This document shows, one piece after another, positions 10,401-18,099 of a DNA stretch of 64,000 nt. Under the pieces are notes generated by a model that saw only the letters and a list, made by a program, of their open reading frames with translations, was not told the origin of the DNA and did no database searches. The stretch comes from Serripes groenlandicus. Its lineage: Eukaryota > Mollusca > Bivalvia > Cardiida > Cardiidae. The stretch lies in contig JASEVX010000001.1 of assembly GCA_031761405.1 (NCBI GenBank), forward strand, positions 110,417,643 through 110,481,642. Reading direction: 5' to 3'. The first letter of the stretch is position 1; the number at the start of each line of letters is the position of its first letter. The position numbers and the translations under genes were made by a program.

Positions 10401-13024
10401 TCTAAATAAACTGTTGAAGCCATATTGATTTCGTTGAAAAACAGGGCAGCAAGGCGGCATCAGGAAAGGTGCAAAATGACAAAAACTTTATAATTCCATT
10501 CTTATTAAAGTTCTTGTTAGATTTCAAGATATAAATGGCCTTTACTGATAAGCTGTTTCTTGAGAAGTGTCCACTCCTTTGCAGTTTCATTTGCACTCCC
10601 TGATAAAAAAAATCCCAGATATTTGCAGTTAAATATTTGCTACTAATTTACTATCAATTAGGTGATCGATTTAGGGCCATCTTGGCCCTCTTGTTACTTG
10701 AGCATGTTTAAACTTTATCAGAATGTTTGTCTTGATGATAATGCCAAGTTCCAATATTGGTCATGTCTGTTCAAAAACTAGGTCACTAGGCCAAATTGAA
10801 GGAAAATCTTATTTAACACTGTAGAAGCCACATTTTTTGCTTCAGCAGCTTAAAATTTGGTCAGAATGAGTTTGAATATGGGTCATATTGGGTTAAAAAC
10901 TAGGTCACTAGGCCAAATGAATAAAATCTATCATTGTTGTTTTATGTTATTACAGATATCTGTTTCAAATCACATTGGAGGCAGGTTGTTTAGAGTGGGC
11001 ATTATTGATGGGCATAATACTACGAGATACATTAGCTGTGATAAGGACGGTAAATACGGCCAGTATGACTGATACACCCCTTGAGATTGTGGGCAGGATG
11101 AGGGAGGGGCTTTCTGCCCTGGAGTTGTGGTCTGAGACTGGATGGTATGTATTAACCCTTTCCTATATATGACAAACCTGCAGTAGAAGACATTGAATAG
11201 AGTTGTAAAGATTGTGACAAAAGAAGAAATTTCATATTATTACAATGTTTTCGAAAGTTATCTACAGAAGTTGCATTAAAGGCATGTGGAAAGGGGTTAA
11301 TATGTTTTTGATGTTTGTTTTGGATGTTTTGGATGTTCCTTCAAACACTCTTGCTTGATAACGTCAAGAGCATGCACAGACAAACTAGATTCAAAGAAAT
11401 TGATTGGTTTACAATTAATTATGAGCAATTTCTCTCTTTGCCACAATGTTTTCAACTCTTTTAATTATTTATTCTTTCATTCAAAGGATTTGTTTATGTT
11501 TTCACCCAAATATTGTCTGCTGCAGATTTTTTGTATGTGAGAAAGGGATAAATGGGATCCATTGAAAAGAGAAAAATGTGTCAAATGTGATTTAACCCTT
11601 TCCCTCATATAGACGCTTTCCGACGCCTCTGCAGCAGACAGCTCTTTGAAAACATAGTGACAAAAGAAGAAATTGCACATAACGTGCAATTTCTCCTTTT
11701 GCCACAATGTTTTCCACTTTTTGTCGTAGGTTATCTATTCAATTATGAAGATTTCCTATGTTTTGACAAAATACGTTCAAAGTCGTCTGCTGCAGAATTG
11801 TTGTATGAGGGAAAGGGTTAACTCTTTTTCACATACAACAAATCTGAAGAAGAAATCATGGGCTTCTGGAATTATTAAAAGTTTTAATATCTGCTTGTCA
11901 AAAACAGCTTTGTTATGTGGTATGTAGCATACTGTAGTGATACTTTACCAGTATTGTTCAATTACATCCCCTCTCAGAGGCAAATGGTTTACACAGACAT
12001 GTATAGAAAATATCTGTATATGGTTTAACCCTTTCCCTCATACAACAAATCTGCAGCAGACGACTTTGAACATATTTTGTGAAAAGGTAGAAAATCTCTA
12101 TAATTGAATGGATAACCTATGACTAAAAGTGGAAAACATTGTGGCAAAAGGAGAAATTGCACGTTTTGTGCAATTTCTTCTTTTGTAACTATGTTTTCAA
12201 ATAGCCGTCTGCTGCAGAGGCGTCAAAAAGCATCTATATGAGGGAAAGGGTTAAGATCATCAACACAAACCTTGGTCTCACAATTACTCACAGTACATTA
12301 CCGCATAATAATTTTACATAGAAGTATTCTACTTTAGTTGAAGTTATGTTATTCCTTTTCCACATGCAGTAGCATTTTAACGCATGTGCAGTAGAAAACT
12401 TTTGAAATTGTACCAAAGGAGAAAATGAGCTATTTCTCCTTTTGCACATTGTTTTCAAATTTATTAAACAATTATAGTAACATCAATAGTGTCTTTAGCT
12501 CGTCTGTTTTTCGAAGAAAAAAAGTCAGGGTATTGTGATACCCTTTGCGTTGTCACAAAACTTCAACCTTACCTCATAACTCGAAAAGCGTTCAACATTT
12601 TTTTAAAAATGAAACTTAGTATACATGTTCCTATGAACAATACGCATGTCTATACCAAGTCACATAACTCTGGCTTTATTATTATTTAGAAATGCCCATT
12701 TTTCGACTTAGAAAGGGATAGATCTGGTTAGCAATACAGCACCTCATGTTCCCCATGTTCATCCATTTATTTTTCAGTGTTGGTTATAAGCCATTTCTAC
12801 ATGCAATCAGAGGCCAGATACACGTTCTAGCCAAGCTTGTTGAAGATGCTCCGTCAAAGTTACAACTTCAGACAGATCTTGAGACGGCGAGCCAGGTTTC
12901 AGTGGAAGAGGGTAATTTATCACCTGGGGGCATGTCAATACATAGTAACATTGACCCACAACCCGACTCGCCCCCTGTGAATCAAACAGAACAACAAAAA
13001 CAAAGTGAATGTGCTATTTCCTGA
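1315..13024 (+). CDS. RIC1: RIC1 homologue, C-terminal part (six exons, gene 5' end outside window)
   Basis: RIC1 with RGP1 forms the guanine-nucleotide exchange complex for RAB6 at the Golgi; the vertebrate protein is also known as KIAA1432/CIP150. Six exons (1315-1482, 2344-2462, 2901-3083, 4618-4789, 10956-11144, 12778-13024) splice with compatible phases (2,1,1,2,2) and GT/AG ends into about 358 residues ending at TGA 13022-13024. Recognisable blocks in order: LCRHARKLL, RDLGYFAA, KVDEFVSALRDLH, FEWPLPVLS, a Ser-rich low-complexity stretch, CSKGPQQSEVELRYLFQI, EAGCLEWALLMGIILRD and GYKPFL, which parallel the RIC1 C-terminal region in order and spacing. The tail after the last block is acidic and Gln-rich. 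The beta-propeller N-terminal part must lie upstream of the window. All introns are loaded with MITEs or SINEs. Nothing suggests a pseudogene: there are no in-frame stops or broken splice sites. Confidence 0.9.
1560..1815 (-). mobile_element. tRNA-derived SINE (minus)
   Basis: On the minus strand: a tRNA-like head with a B-box-like 'gagtttgaacccc' (about 1750-1765), body 'ctggccaaa..', a central 'catgcatcattagtcttcc' segment and a 3' part 'gtgatatgactgaatgtg..' ending with an 'aatcaagcaatcaat' tail near 1560. The same body recurs at 5074, 26615 and 59262. Confidence 0.7.
2344..2462 (+). CDS. RIC1: RIC1 exon B
   Basis: Pyrimidine-rich acceptor ending TTTTTGAG at 2343; donor GTAAGA at 2463. 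Reads LRSGKVDEFVSALRDLHHQF then EWPLPVLS, matching the RIC1 'ARVDNF.(I/V)AL..LH.DF.WPLP' block. Ends in phase 1. Confidence 0.9.
2505..2790. mobile_element. piggyBac-type MITE, diverged, with internal insertion
   Basis: TTAA at 2505-2508 and 2787-2790, left arm 'tttgcagcagaagac', right arm 'aaagtcatcaactgcag'. It is about 55 bp longer than the norm because a second 'ttgcagcaaaatac' block is present internally. It starts 42 nt after the RIC1 exon B donor. Confidence 0.65.
2901..3083 (+). CDS. RIC1: RIC1 exon C
   Basis: Acceptor 'acattgacag' ends at 2900; donor 'gtaatg' at 3084. Phase 1 in, phase 1 out, so the exon is 183 nt and symmetric. It encodes a poorly conserved Ser/Thr-rich linker (begins FSTSSLATLSLLDEEIQ). 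It is assigned by frame continuity with both neighbours rather than by similarity. Confidence 0.75.
3165..3350 (-). mobile_element. piggyBac-type MITE, orientation B, internally shortened
   Basis: TTAA at 3165-3168 and 3347-3350. Left 'cgacaatcctgcagtagacg', right 'gctgtctgctgcagatgtgtc'. About 45 bp of the central hairpin is missing compared with the 230 bp copies. Confidence 0.85.
3351..4199. other. RIC1 intron, no recognised feature
   Basis: AT-rich intron sequence. I see no exon, array or clear mobile element; the short open frame at 3394-3657 has no splice context or recognisable product. Confidence 0.5.
4200..4429 (+). mobile_element. piggyBac-type MITE, orientation A, full length (230 bp) - reference copy
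   Basis: Reference copy of the dominant family. Structure: TTAA target, outer terminal inverted repeat CCCTTTCCCTCATA (this copy has CTCTCATA at left), asymmetric spacer (tagacgctttctgacgcct at one end, cgacaatt at the other), inner inverted arm CTGCAGCAGACGRCTTT, then a centre with a small hairpin (agaaattgcacaaaacgtgc and its complement) and TTAA. CCC-starting TIRs next to duplicated TTAA are the hallmark of piggyBac superfamily non-autonomous elements. There is no coding capacity. Size is 230 bp counting both TTAA. Confidence 0.9.
4618..4789 (+). CDS. RIC1: RIC1 exon D
   Basis: Acceptor 'tttaaatcag' ends at 4617; strong donor GTAAGT at 4790. Encodes a Ser-rich acidic stretch (SSSLIGDFEFLMESSSSID) then LELLTQEICSKGPQQSEVEL, the counterpart of the RIC1 'SELEHISMELASKGP..SQVQL' block. 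Ends in phase 2. A MITE begins 13 nt past the donor. Confidence 0.9.
4803..5022 (-). mobile_element. piggyBac-type MITE, orientation B
   Basis: TTAA at 4803-4806 and 5019-5022, 220 bp. The outer TIRs are perfect CCCTTTCCCTCATA/TATGAGGGAAAGGG. The left inner arm is damaged (gcatcagacaac). It begins 13 nt after the RIC1 exon D donor. Confidence 0.9.
5074..5340 (+). mobile_element. tRNA-derived SINE, nearly full length (plus)
   Basis: The head 'gccctgtagctcagtctgca' is an A-box-like tRNA sequence, followed by B-box-like 'gagtttgaacacc'. The body contains 'gtcaatgtgacgtgtatcat' and 'gactatgtggaaaattagcc', and the 3' part 'catgatataactgaaa'. It is the best copy of this SINE in the window. Confidence 0.75.
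5511..5965. mobile_element. 455 bp element with 12 bp TIR and two internal ~160 bp units
   Basis: Begins aaccaggttttc (5511-5522) and ends gaaaacctggtt (5954-5965), a perfect 12 bp inverted repeat. Inside are two copies of a unit starting ttgtccggaccataact (about 5584 and 5741) that includes 'catgcaccatatcaagacg' and 'aaggtcaaggtcacagtga'. The left end has an extra hairpin (ttttccgaaggaaaa). The class is not known to me. Confidence 0.7.
6050..6135. mobile_element. piggyBac-type MITE, central fragment
   Basis: Only the centre is left: 'ttttgaaaacattgtgac', 'aggagaaaatgctcat' and the complementary 'atcaatttctcctttt'. Confidence 0.55.
6210..7484 (+). mobile_element. pearl/Helentron-like tandem-core element, seven ~155 bp units
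   Basis: A unit containing 'aacaccatggctgccag' recurs near 6400, 6565, 6717, 6877, 7030, 7186 and 7360 (about 155 bp apart), with 'tgttccttgggtgaccctct' in each. It ends with the shared terminus 'aggtgagcgatttatag..ccatcatgg..ctcttgttt' (7447-7484). The 5' terminus is missing or unrecognisable. The small minus-strand open frames here come from the repeat unit. Confidence 0.7.
8179..9212 (+). mobile_element. inner tandem-core element 1
   Basis: Starts 'ttttagctcacctatgcacg' after a T-rich site and ends 'aggtgagcgatccagggcc' + 'atgatggccctcttgttt'. Its core uses the same ~165 bp unit type as the outer copy. The flanks join into one normal outer unit (..gatagcagttttt | acttcagcagtttg..). Confidence 0.65.
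9607..10695 (+). mobile_element. inner tandem-core element 2
   Basis: Starts 'tttttagatcacctgagcc' and ends 'tagggccatcttggccctct' + 'tgtt'. The core is of the other type ('gaactttggttgctgcggca' units near 9800 and 10280). The flanks again join into one outer unit (..ggatgctgtattttt | acttgagcatgtttaaac..). Confidence 0.65.
10956..11144 (+). CDS. RIC1: RIC1 exon E
   Basis: Acceptor 'gttattacag' ends at 10955; donor 'gtatgt' at 11145. Reads YLFQITLEAGCLEWALLMGI followed by ILRDTLAVIRTVN and ends LSALELWSETG; the EAGCL(D/E)W core is shared with vertebrate RIC1. The intron before it is 6.2 kb and is mostly tandem-core mobile elements. A MITE TTAA site lies 7 nt past the donor. Confidence 0.9.
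11152..11300. mobile_element. piggyBac-type MITE, deleted copy in RIC1 intron
   Basis: TTAA at 11152-11155 and 11297-11300, left 'ccctttcctatatatgac', right 'gcatgtggaaagggg'. About 80 bp shorter than full length. It starts 7 nt after the RIC1 exon E splice donor. Confidence 0.75.
11420..11553. mobile_element. piggyBac-type MITE, right half
   Basis: Contains 'gagcaatttctctctttgcc', 'atattgtctgctgcag' and the end 'tatgtgagaaagggataa'. The left half is absent. Confidence 0.65.
11592..11821 (+). mobile_element. piggyBac-type MITE, orientation A, full length (230 bp)
   Basis: TTAA at 11592-11595 and 11818-11821, perfect outer TIRs, both inner arms intact (tctgcagcagacagct / agtcgtctgctgcagaat). 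Confidence 0.92.
12025..12254 (-). mobile_element. piggyBac-type MITE, orientation B, full length (230 bp)
   Basis: TTAA at 12025-12028 and 12251-12254; left 'acaacaaatctgcagcagac', right 'tctgctgcagaggcgtc'. Opposite orientation to the copy 200 bp upstream, so the two form an inverted pair within one RIC1 intron. Confidence 0.92.
12350..12480. mobile_element. piggyBac-type MITE, left part, diverged
   Basis: 'ccttttccacatgcag', 'gtgcagtagaaaactttt', 'ggagaaaatgagctatttct'. The right terminus is lost. Confidence 0.5.
12493..12740. repeat. dispersed repeat with 5' hairpin, before RIC1 last exon
   Basis: Starts 'tttagctcgtctgtttttcg' + 'aagaaaaaaagtcagggt', a short stem-loop head followed by 'attgtgataccctttgcgtt'. 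The head resembles the tandem-core elements but lacks their core. It lies in the intron just upstream of exon F. Confidence 0.45.
12778..13024 (+). CDS. RIC1: RIC1 last coding exon F
   Basis: Acceptor 'tatttttcag' ends at 12777. Begins CVGYKPFLHAIRGQIHVLAK, the counterpart of CPGYKPFL in vertebrate RIC1, then a Ser/Pro/Gln-rich tail ending QKQSECAIS and TGA at 13022-13024. A MITE copy starts about 40 nt after the stop, so it is probably part of the 3' UTR. No clear AATAAA signal was seen nearby. Confidence 0.9.
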
Positions 13025-13061
13025 TACAATGTTTACTAGTATTATTTATCCCTGTATATTC

Positions 13062-13275
13062 AATCCCCCTTTCCAACATACAACAATTCTTCAGCAGACG
13101 ACAATAAACCTACAGCAGACAACTTTGAAAATGTCGAGGCAAACATGGAAAATCTGTAATTATGAATGTATAATAGTTGAACCGATTTGGAAACATTGTG
13201 GCTTTTTCCACAAACTTCATAGGTTTTCTGTTGCAGTTTCATCAAAATGCTTCTGCATGTGGGAAAGGGTCATGG
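13062..13275. mobile_element. piggyBac-type MITE in presumed RIC1 3' UTR
   Basis: 'cccctttccaacatacaac', two copies of the inner arm ('cttcagcagacgac', 'tacagcagacaact'), ending 'catgtgggaaagggtcatgg'. It begins some 40 nt after the RIC1 stop codon. Confidence 0.65.
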
Positions 13276-13309
13276 CTGAACTAGTCAAGCATTAACAGGT
13301 TGATGACAT

Positions 13310-13630
13310 TTGATACCTCTTCAGCAGACGACTTTTGATTTCATTATGTAATAATGACTTTAAGTTTCATTATTAACCAACAAGATATTTATATTAAGGA
13401 GTAACTTTTACTTATCCAACAATATTTTCAACTAGTTATTGAAATTTTATCTTCTAGTTTTGCAATGTTACCGATATTTTTTAAATAATTTTAATCTTTC
13501 CCTCATAAAGATGCATTGTGATTAGTTTGCAGCAGACAGGTTTTAAAGCAAATGTCATAATGATATTTTCTAAATTCATCCCCTGAAGATGCATCCAAAT
13601 GCATTTACAGGTGGGAAATGGCTAAAACAA
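13310..13630. mobile_element. two decayed MITE pieces
   Basis: 'cttcagcagacgacttttga' near 13320 and 'aatctttccctcataaagat' .. 'gtttgcagcagacagg' .. 'aggtgggaaatggctaa' (13490-13625). Termini are partly preserved and centres are lost. Confidence 0.5.
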
Positions 13631-13699
13631 GATGATTCTTGAGTTACTTCTTGGCATGGTTACAATTATCTTACTCTATTATTTATTATCATTATTTAT

Positions 13700-13875
13700 T
13701 TATCCCTTTCAAGGCTAATTTTTGTTTAGCATTTTGAAGACTTCATAGCCAATTCTAGGAATATAAAGATAAAAATGTTGAGTTGAAGAACCAACAGTAT
13801 AGAGCCTGGTCAGACGGCATGGATGCGAAGGCTGTCCTGGCTCTATACTGGTGGCACACAAATTTGGTTCCAGCA
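13700..13875 (+). repeat. dispersed repeat, copy 1
   Basis: Shares 'ttaatgctaa/aaggctaa', 'gccaattctag', 'atgttgagttga' and 'cctggtcagacggc' with 35150-35345, so it is an interspersed family. Contains the direct pair 'tatagagcctgg' / 'ctggctctatac', an inverted repeat. The open frame over it has no recognisable product. Confidence 0.5.
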
Positions 13876-14009
13876 GTGAAGGGTTTACCGGTTATTGTTC
13901 TGATATCTTTTGTATCGCTCTTTCTTAATGAACAGGTTTTGTATGCATCTTCAATTAGAGCTCTAGATAAGGAGCATTATGCATGTTGTAAAATCCTTTT
14001 TGACCATCT

Positions 14010-14041
14010 TACCCTATGTTGTGTGTACTCACAACATAGGA
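14010..14041. other. perfect 11-bp-stem hairpin
   Basis: 'cctatgttgtg' - 6 nt loop 'tgtact' - 'cacaacatagg'. It is unrelated to the MITE arms. Function unknown. Confidence 0.6.
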
Positions 14042-14062
14042 TTTGGTTTGGTAAAATCAGAT

Positions 14063-14303
14063 ATGAGCTATTCCACAAGAAGACCATCATTATGGACTCT
14101 GCGTAATGTACCGCGCAGACTGATTCAGCCGACACATTCCGTCTTAGGGGGATAGATGTATAGAGTAGTTATTCCTGAAACAGAAAATCCACAGGTGGCG
14201 AAAAGTGTCTGTCCGGGTTAGCCTGCGTGGCATGCTTAGGCTAATCCGGGTCGATACTTTACGCAGAGCCCACAATGTTGGTTTTCTTGTCGAACGGCTC
14301 ATA
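14063..14303. mobile_element. palindromic MITE 'GAGCCGTTC..' copy 1
   Basis: Left 'atgagctattccacaagaag' and right 'ttgtcgaacggctcat' are terminal inverted repeats. Inside are 'ggactctgcgtaatgta', 'ggccgacacattccgtctta'-type sequence, 'gaaaatccacaggtggcg' and 'gatactttacgcagagccca'. Other copies at 38345 and 53012, part at 27060. Confidence 0.75.
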
Positions 14304-14382
14304 TTATGGGGAAAAGAGCTGTCTAGCCCTCCTTATCTGGACCTCTGATCAGAATATAATGTTAGATAATATTAAGGAATCT

Positions 14383-14575
14383 GCCTTGGTCTAGTGGTTA
14401 GGGCAAGAGATTTGAAACCAGGCGTCCGGGGGTCATGGTAAAGTGCTCTTTGGCAAGGCAAAGTTCTTAGCCTGATACTTGGTTGTTAACTACCAAGGGG
14501 TTATGAATAAGTGTTCTGTTGTTGTGATATATCTGAAATAATGTTGAAACCTGCATAAAGTCCTAATAAAACAAA
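14383..14575 (+). mobile_element. second tRNA-derived SINE type
   Basis: 'cttggtctagtggttagggc' is a tRNA A-box-like start with D-arm and 'gcgtccgggggtcatgg' stands where a B box would be, but no complete cloverleaf forms. A unique body and an 'aataaaacaaac' tail follow. Confidence 0.55.
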
Positions 14576-14777
14576 CTAGGTATCATTATTAAAAAAGGGA
14601 ATTATGACCAATTTCTACTTTTCCCAGAACTTAATTAGACCTATACTGTTATCACAAACTGAGAAATAATGAGTAGTAATAACTGGTGTATTGTAAGTTT
14701 CATGAACTTTTTCATGAGCAAAGAAAGGATCATGATTGTTATGGCTTGAAGGTCAAATTACACTTCAAGGTCAATGG

Positions 14778-15007
14778 TTAACCCTTTTCCTCATACGACA
14801 ATTCTGCAGCAGACGACTTTGAACGTATTTTGTCAAAACATAGAAAATCTCCATAATTTAATGGATAACCTATGACAAAAAGTGGAAAACATTGTGGTAA
14901 AAGGAGAAATTGCACGTTTTGTGCAATTTCTTCTTTTGTCACTATGTTTTCAAAAAGTCGTCCGCTGCAAATGCGTCAGAAAGCGTCTATATGAGGGAAA
15001 GGGTTAA
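14778..15007 (-). mobile_element. piggyBac-type MITE, orientation B, full length (230 bp)
   Basis: TTAA at 14778-14781 and 15004-15007. Left 'cgacaattctgcagcagacg', right 'aagtcgtccgctgcaaatgc'. One of the least diverged copies. Confidence 0.92.
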
Positions 15008-15142
15008 GCATTCTGATTATAACTTGATTAAATGTATGCATAACTGGCAATTTTGAAATTATGCTCATAATCATATTTTTCTGCTGTCTCATAGATAAAG
15101 GTAGATTGTAAAAAATCTCAATGGTTGTAAAACTCGAAACCA

Positions 15143-15365
15143 GTTTAACCCTTTCCCACCTAAATTAAATCTAGACGTCTTTGAAAGCATCTAAGTACAA
15201 ATATGGAAAATCTCTATAAAATTTATAAATGAAAGTATACCAATTTCATAGAGTTGAAAATATTTTGGCAATAGGAGAATTCTATCACTATAAGCAATTT
15301 CTCTTTTTGCGATGTCATTTTTAAACAGCTGCAGATGCATCAAAATGTGTTTGCAGGTGATATCA
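15143..15365. mobile_element. piggyBac-type MITE, second subfamily
   Basis: 'ttaaccctttcccacctaaa', centre 'ataggagaattctatcac' and end 'tgcatcaaaatgtgtttgca' + 'ggtga'. The CCCAC / gcaggtg ends set apart a subfamily also seen at 18877 and 45819. Confidence 0.6.
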
Positions 15366-15378
15366 CTTGATATGCCTT

Positions 15379-15728
15379 TAAATTACAATTAGGAGACTGA
15401 GCACATCATGAACAATTTCTAATTGCTTGAAGGTCAAATATCATACTTTTTTTTTTAACCCTTTCCCTCATATAGACGCTTTCTGACGCCTTTTGAAAAC
15501 ATAGTGACAAAAGAAGAAATTGCTCAAAACGATTAATTTCTCCTTTTGCCACAATGTTTTCCACTTTTAGTCATAGGTTATCCATTCAATTATAGAGATT
15601 TTCTATTTTTTGACAAAATATGTTTAAAGTCGTCTGCTGCAGAATTGTCGTATGAGGGAAAGGGTTAAATTACAATTAGGAGACTGAGCACATCATGAAC
15701 AATTTCTATTTGCTTGAAGGTCAAATAA
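15379..15728 (+). repeat. 62 bp direct repeat flanking a MITE
   Basis: 'aattacaattaggagactga' + 'gcacatcatgaacaatttct' occurs at about 15380 and again at about 15667, each continuing 'tgcttgaaggtcaaata'. The MITE at 15455-15668 lies between them. Confidence 0.85.
15455..15668 (+). mobile_element. piggyBac-type MITE, orientation A, small deletion in left arm
   Basis: TTAA at 15455-15458 and 15665-15668. 'ctttctgacgccttttgaaa' shows that the inner arm ctctgcagcagacgg has been lost; the right arm is intact. Confidence 0.9.
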
Positions 15729-15787
15729 TGATCTTCCATTTGGGAGGAATTAAAGAATAGTAATAATAATAACTATCGTTCTGCTCC

Positions 15788-16017
15788 TTAACCCTTTCCC
15801 TCATATAAACGCTTTCGAACGCCTTTGCAGCAGACGGCTTTTTGAAAACATAGTGACAAAAGAAGAAATTGCACAGAACGTGCAATTTCTCCTTTTGCCA
15901 CAATGTTTTCCACTTTTCGTCATAGGTTATCCATTCAATTATGGAGATTTTCTATGTTTTGACAAAATACGTTCAAAGTCGTCTGCTGCAGAATTGTTGT
16001 ATGAGGGAAAGGGTTAA
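15788..16017 (+). mobile_element. piggyBac-type MITE, orientation A, full length (230 bp)
   Basis: TTAA at 15788-15791 and 16014-16017, perfect outer TIRs, centre 'aaattgcacagaacgtgcaa'. Confidence 0.92.
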
Positions 16018-16447
16018 ATGTATCTGACTGGTTTCAGGGAGCATTTGTTGAATTTTTGTTCTGTCCATCTGTATGTCCATCTGTATATCCATCTTCTCAA
16101 ACAAGCAATGCCTCCTATACCCAGAATGATTTTCGTTATCCATATTCAAATTACACTCCCAATTTTCCCTATGTTCAAAAAAAGGTAAAGCAGTGAAGTA
16201 AATAATCATTCTATGCTGTTATACTATAGCTTGAAAGTTGATATTTTTGTTGACAACGCGAGAAAAAAGGCATTGATATCTTTTATGACTTGTCTTACAG
16301 GCAAGAAAACTTGTGAAAGTCACAGGTGCTCTTATATCTGTATAATATGGCACAAAGCACAAAAGAAATGTCACAACTTTGTGTGATGTATCAATAGAGG
16401 TGAGAAAGCATTGATAGCACAATGATAATTTTTAAAAAAAATGGTTA

Positions 16448-16668
16448 TTAACCCTTTCCCCCACATGCAGCAAATCTGCAACAGACGACTTGGAAAACAT
16501 GGTGAAAAAAATCTCCATAAAAGATAGCTTAATTGTTAAATAAAGTTGAAAACGTTGTGGCCAAAGGGGATATTGCTCATCATGAGCAATTTCACCTTTG
16601 TCACAGTGTTTTCAAAAGTCATCTGCTGCAGAGGCGTCAGAAAGCGTCTATATGTGGGAAAAGGTCAA
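16448..16668 (-). mobile_element. piggyBac-type MITE, orientation B
   Basis: TTAA at 16448-16451, left 'gcaaatctgcaacagacgac', right 'gctgcagaggcgtcagaaag' and degenerate end 'tatgtgggaaaaggtcaa'. Confidence 0.8.
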
Positions 16669-17035
16669 ACACGGAAGGAGTGACCTTATCATTCCAGAGC
16701 CACATTTAAGGGATGGTTGATTAAATCCTTATAAAACTGTTGTCCATTATCAAGAAATGAAGCCCTGCTGCGTTTCACTTAGATTGCCTGAGGAACATCA
16801 GAGTTAAGGTGGCCCCTAGCACTTATATTGTTTATGTACTGTATATCATATTTTCAGTTTAAACCCATATCTCTGTAACTACCAAGAACTACCAAGGATT
16901 TTGAAACTGCACATGTCTTTAGTTTTAATTGTAACGTTCTTTGATCAAGTCCCATTACTCGAAAATGCAATTTAGATAAAAGTTTGTCAAAGGGCTGAAT
17001 GCCAATTTCCATGCATTGTCACCACCAATTTCTTA
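16669..17035. other. no recognised feature
   Basis: Non-coding AT-rich sequence. 'aactaccaagaactaccaag' is a local 11 bp duplication near 16880. No other structure seen. Confidence 0.5.
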
Positions 17036-17114
17036 AATTCTTTCCCTCATACAACTAATCTGCAGCTGCAGACAAACATACGGAAAATCTTTATAAATGG
17101 AAGTATTAAAAGGT
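17036..17114. mobile_element. piggyBac-type MITE, left fragment
   Basis: 'attctttccctcatacaact', 'tctgcagctgcagac', 'ggaaaatctttataaatgga'; ends abruptly at the next element. Confidence 0.6.
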
Positions 17115-17735
17115 TACCGTATATACTCAGTTATAAGTCGCCTTCGTCTATAAGTCGCACCCCCTACTTCGAGGCCTAAAGTCTAGGGTTTGATGATTGA
17201 CCCTCTTATAAGTCGCAGTTAGATTTTTGATTTTTTTCACGTCAAAACCCTATGACAAGCAGCGAGATATAACCCAAGTCATCATGATCGAGCATCAGAT
17301 TTTTTGTTTAAAACATTCATATAATGTCCAATTAGTTTTATGTAAGCATTGATTTATAGTCTAAATAGATTTTACTATCATAAGAAGCGAGATATATAAC
17401 CTTAAGTCATCAAGATCGAGCATCAGCTTTTTGTTTACATTATTTGAACATACAATGATGTCCAACTAGTTTTAATTTGTTTTATCTAAAGAGATTTACT
17501 GGGGAATACATAAACCGGTTTTGTCCGGTCACAAAAGGCCCCAGGTTATGTGAAAACACACTCGTCTTGATTAACCCTTTGTTTTATCTTTTGTTTCTTT
17601 TTCATTGAGAAGATAAGAAAATTGGAGGGTAATTTTTTCTGAATTTTTGCTTGACCCTCTTATAAGTCGCTCCCCCCACTTCACTTTCGATTTTGAAGGT
17701 AAAAAAGTGCGACTTATAACCGAGTATATACGGTA
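17115..17735. mobile_element. 621 bp element with ~27 bp terminal inverted repeats
   Basis: Starts 'taccgtatatactcagttat' and ends with its near-exact complement 'taaccgagtatatacggta', the inverted match continuing through 'aagtcgc'. Each end carries an inner direct copy of 'gaccctcttataagtcgc' (about 17199 and 17652). Two ~65 bp internal direct repeats ('gcgagatata..aagtcatc..gatcgagcatcag') lie near 17262 and 17387. There is no coding capacity, so it is a non-autonomous DNA transposon. The superfamily is not clear; the flank suggests a short TA/TTA target. Confidence 0.8.
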
Positions 17736-17835
17736 AATACATTCCCTCCTTCAAGCAAACTTCATAGAAATGTTCCTTCGATGATCCGCTTTAAAAAATA
17801 TCAAGGAATTAATATCTAGTCTGTGCTTCTGTGAC

Positions 17836-18022
17836 TTAACACTTTCCAATATACAACAAATTTGCAGCAGACGACTTTGAAAGCATCTAGGCTTTTATAA
17901 TAAAAAAGCCTTATAAATGAAAGTCTTATTACGGAATAGAAAAATTTCTCCGTTAACCACAATCTTTTCAAAAGTTGTCTGCTGCAGATGCTATAAAAAA
18001 GCGCCTATTAGAAAGGTGTTAA
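17836..18022 (-). mobile_element. piggyBac-type MITE, orientation B, shortened
   Basis: TTAA at 17836-17839 and 18019-18022, 'acaacaaatttgcagcagac', 'gttgtctgctgcagatgc'. Confidence 0.75.
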
Positions 18023-18099
18023 GAACATCTTATTAATGATATAAATTAGTAACTCTTTGTCTAGCAATGTTTGCAATTGTTTGTTGTAAGATTATCTAA

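Larger units (their letters stand above)
7537..10930 (+). mobile_element. nested pearl/Helentron-like element (outer copy, ~165 bp core units)
   Basis: Begins 'tttttagctcatctgagc..gtgctcaaggtgagttattgtgatcgcc' (two short palindromes) and continues as diverged ~165 bp units marked by 'aaactaggtcactaggcc', 'cttgttaacactctgga' and 'cagaatgtttgtcttgatg'. The run is interrupted by two further elements (8179-9212 and 9607-10695) and resumes after each. The organisation, conserved palindromic ends around a tandem core next to a T run, resembles the 'pearl' elements of bivalves that are considered Helentron-related; that link is inference. Confidence 0.6.

Noticed and set aside
13783..14106. 107-codon plus-strand frame after RIC1
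   Set aside because: Lies across a dispersed repeat, a hairpin and the start of a palindromic MITE; no protein family match by eye.
14383..14450. possible tRNA gene on plus strand
   Set aside because: A-box is good, but there is no proper T-arm and a SINE-like body with A-rich tail follows.
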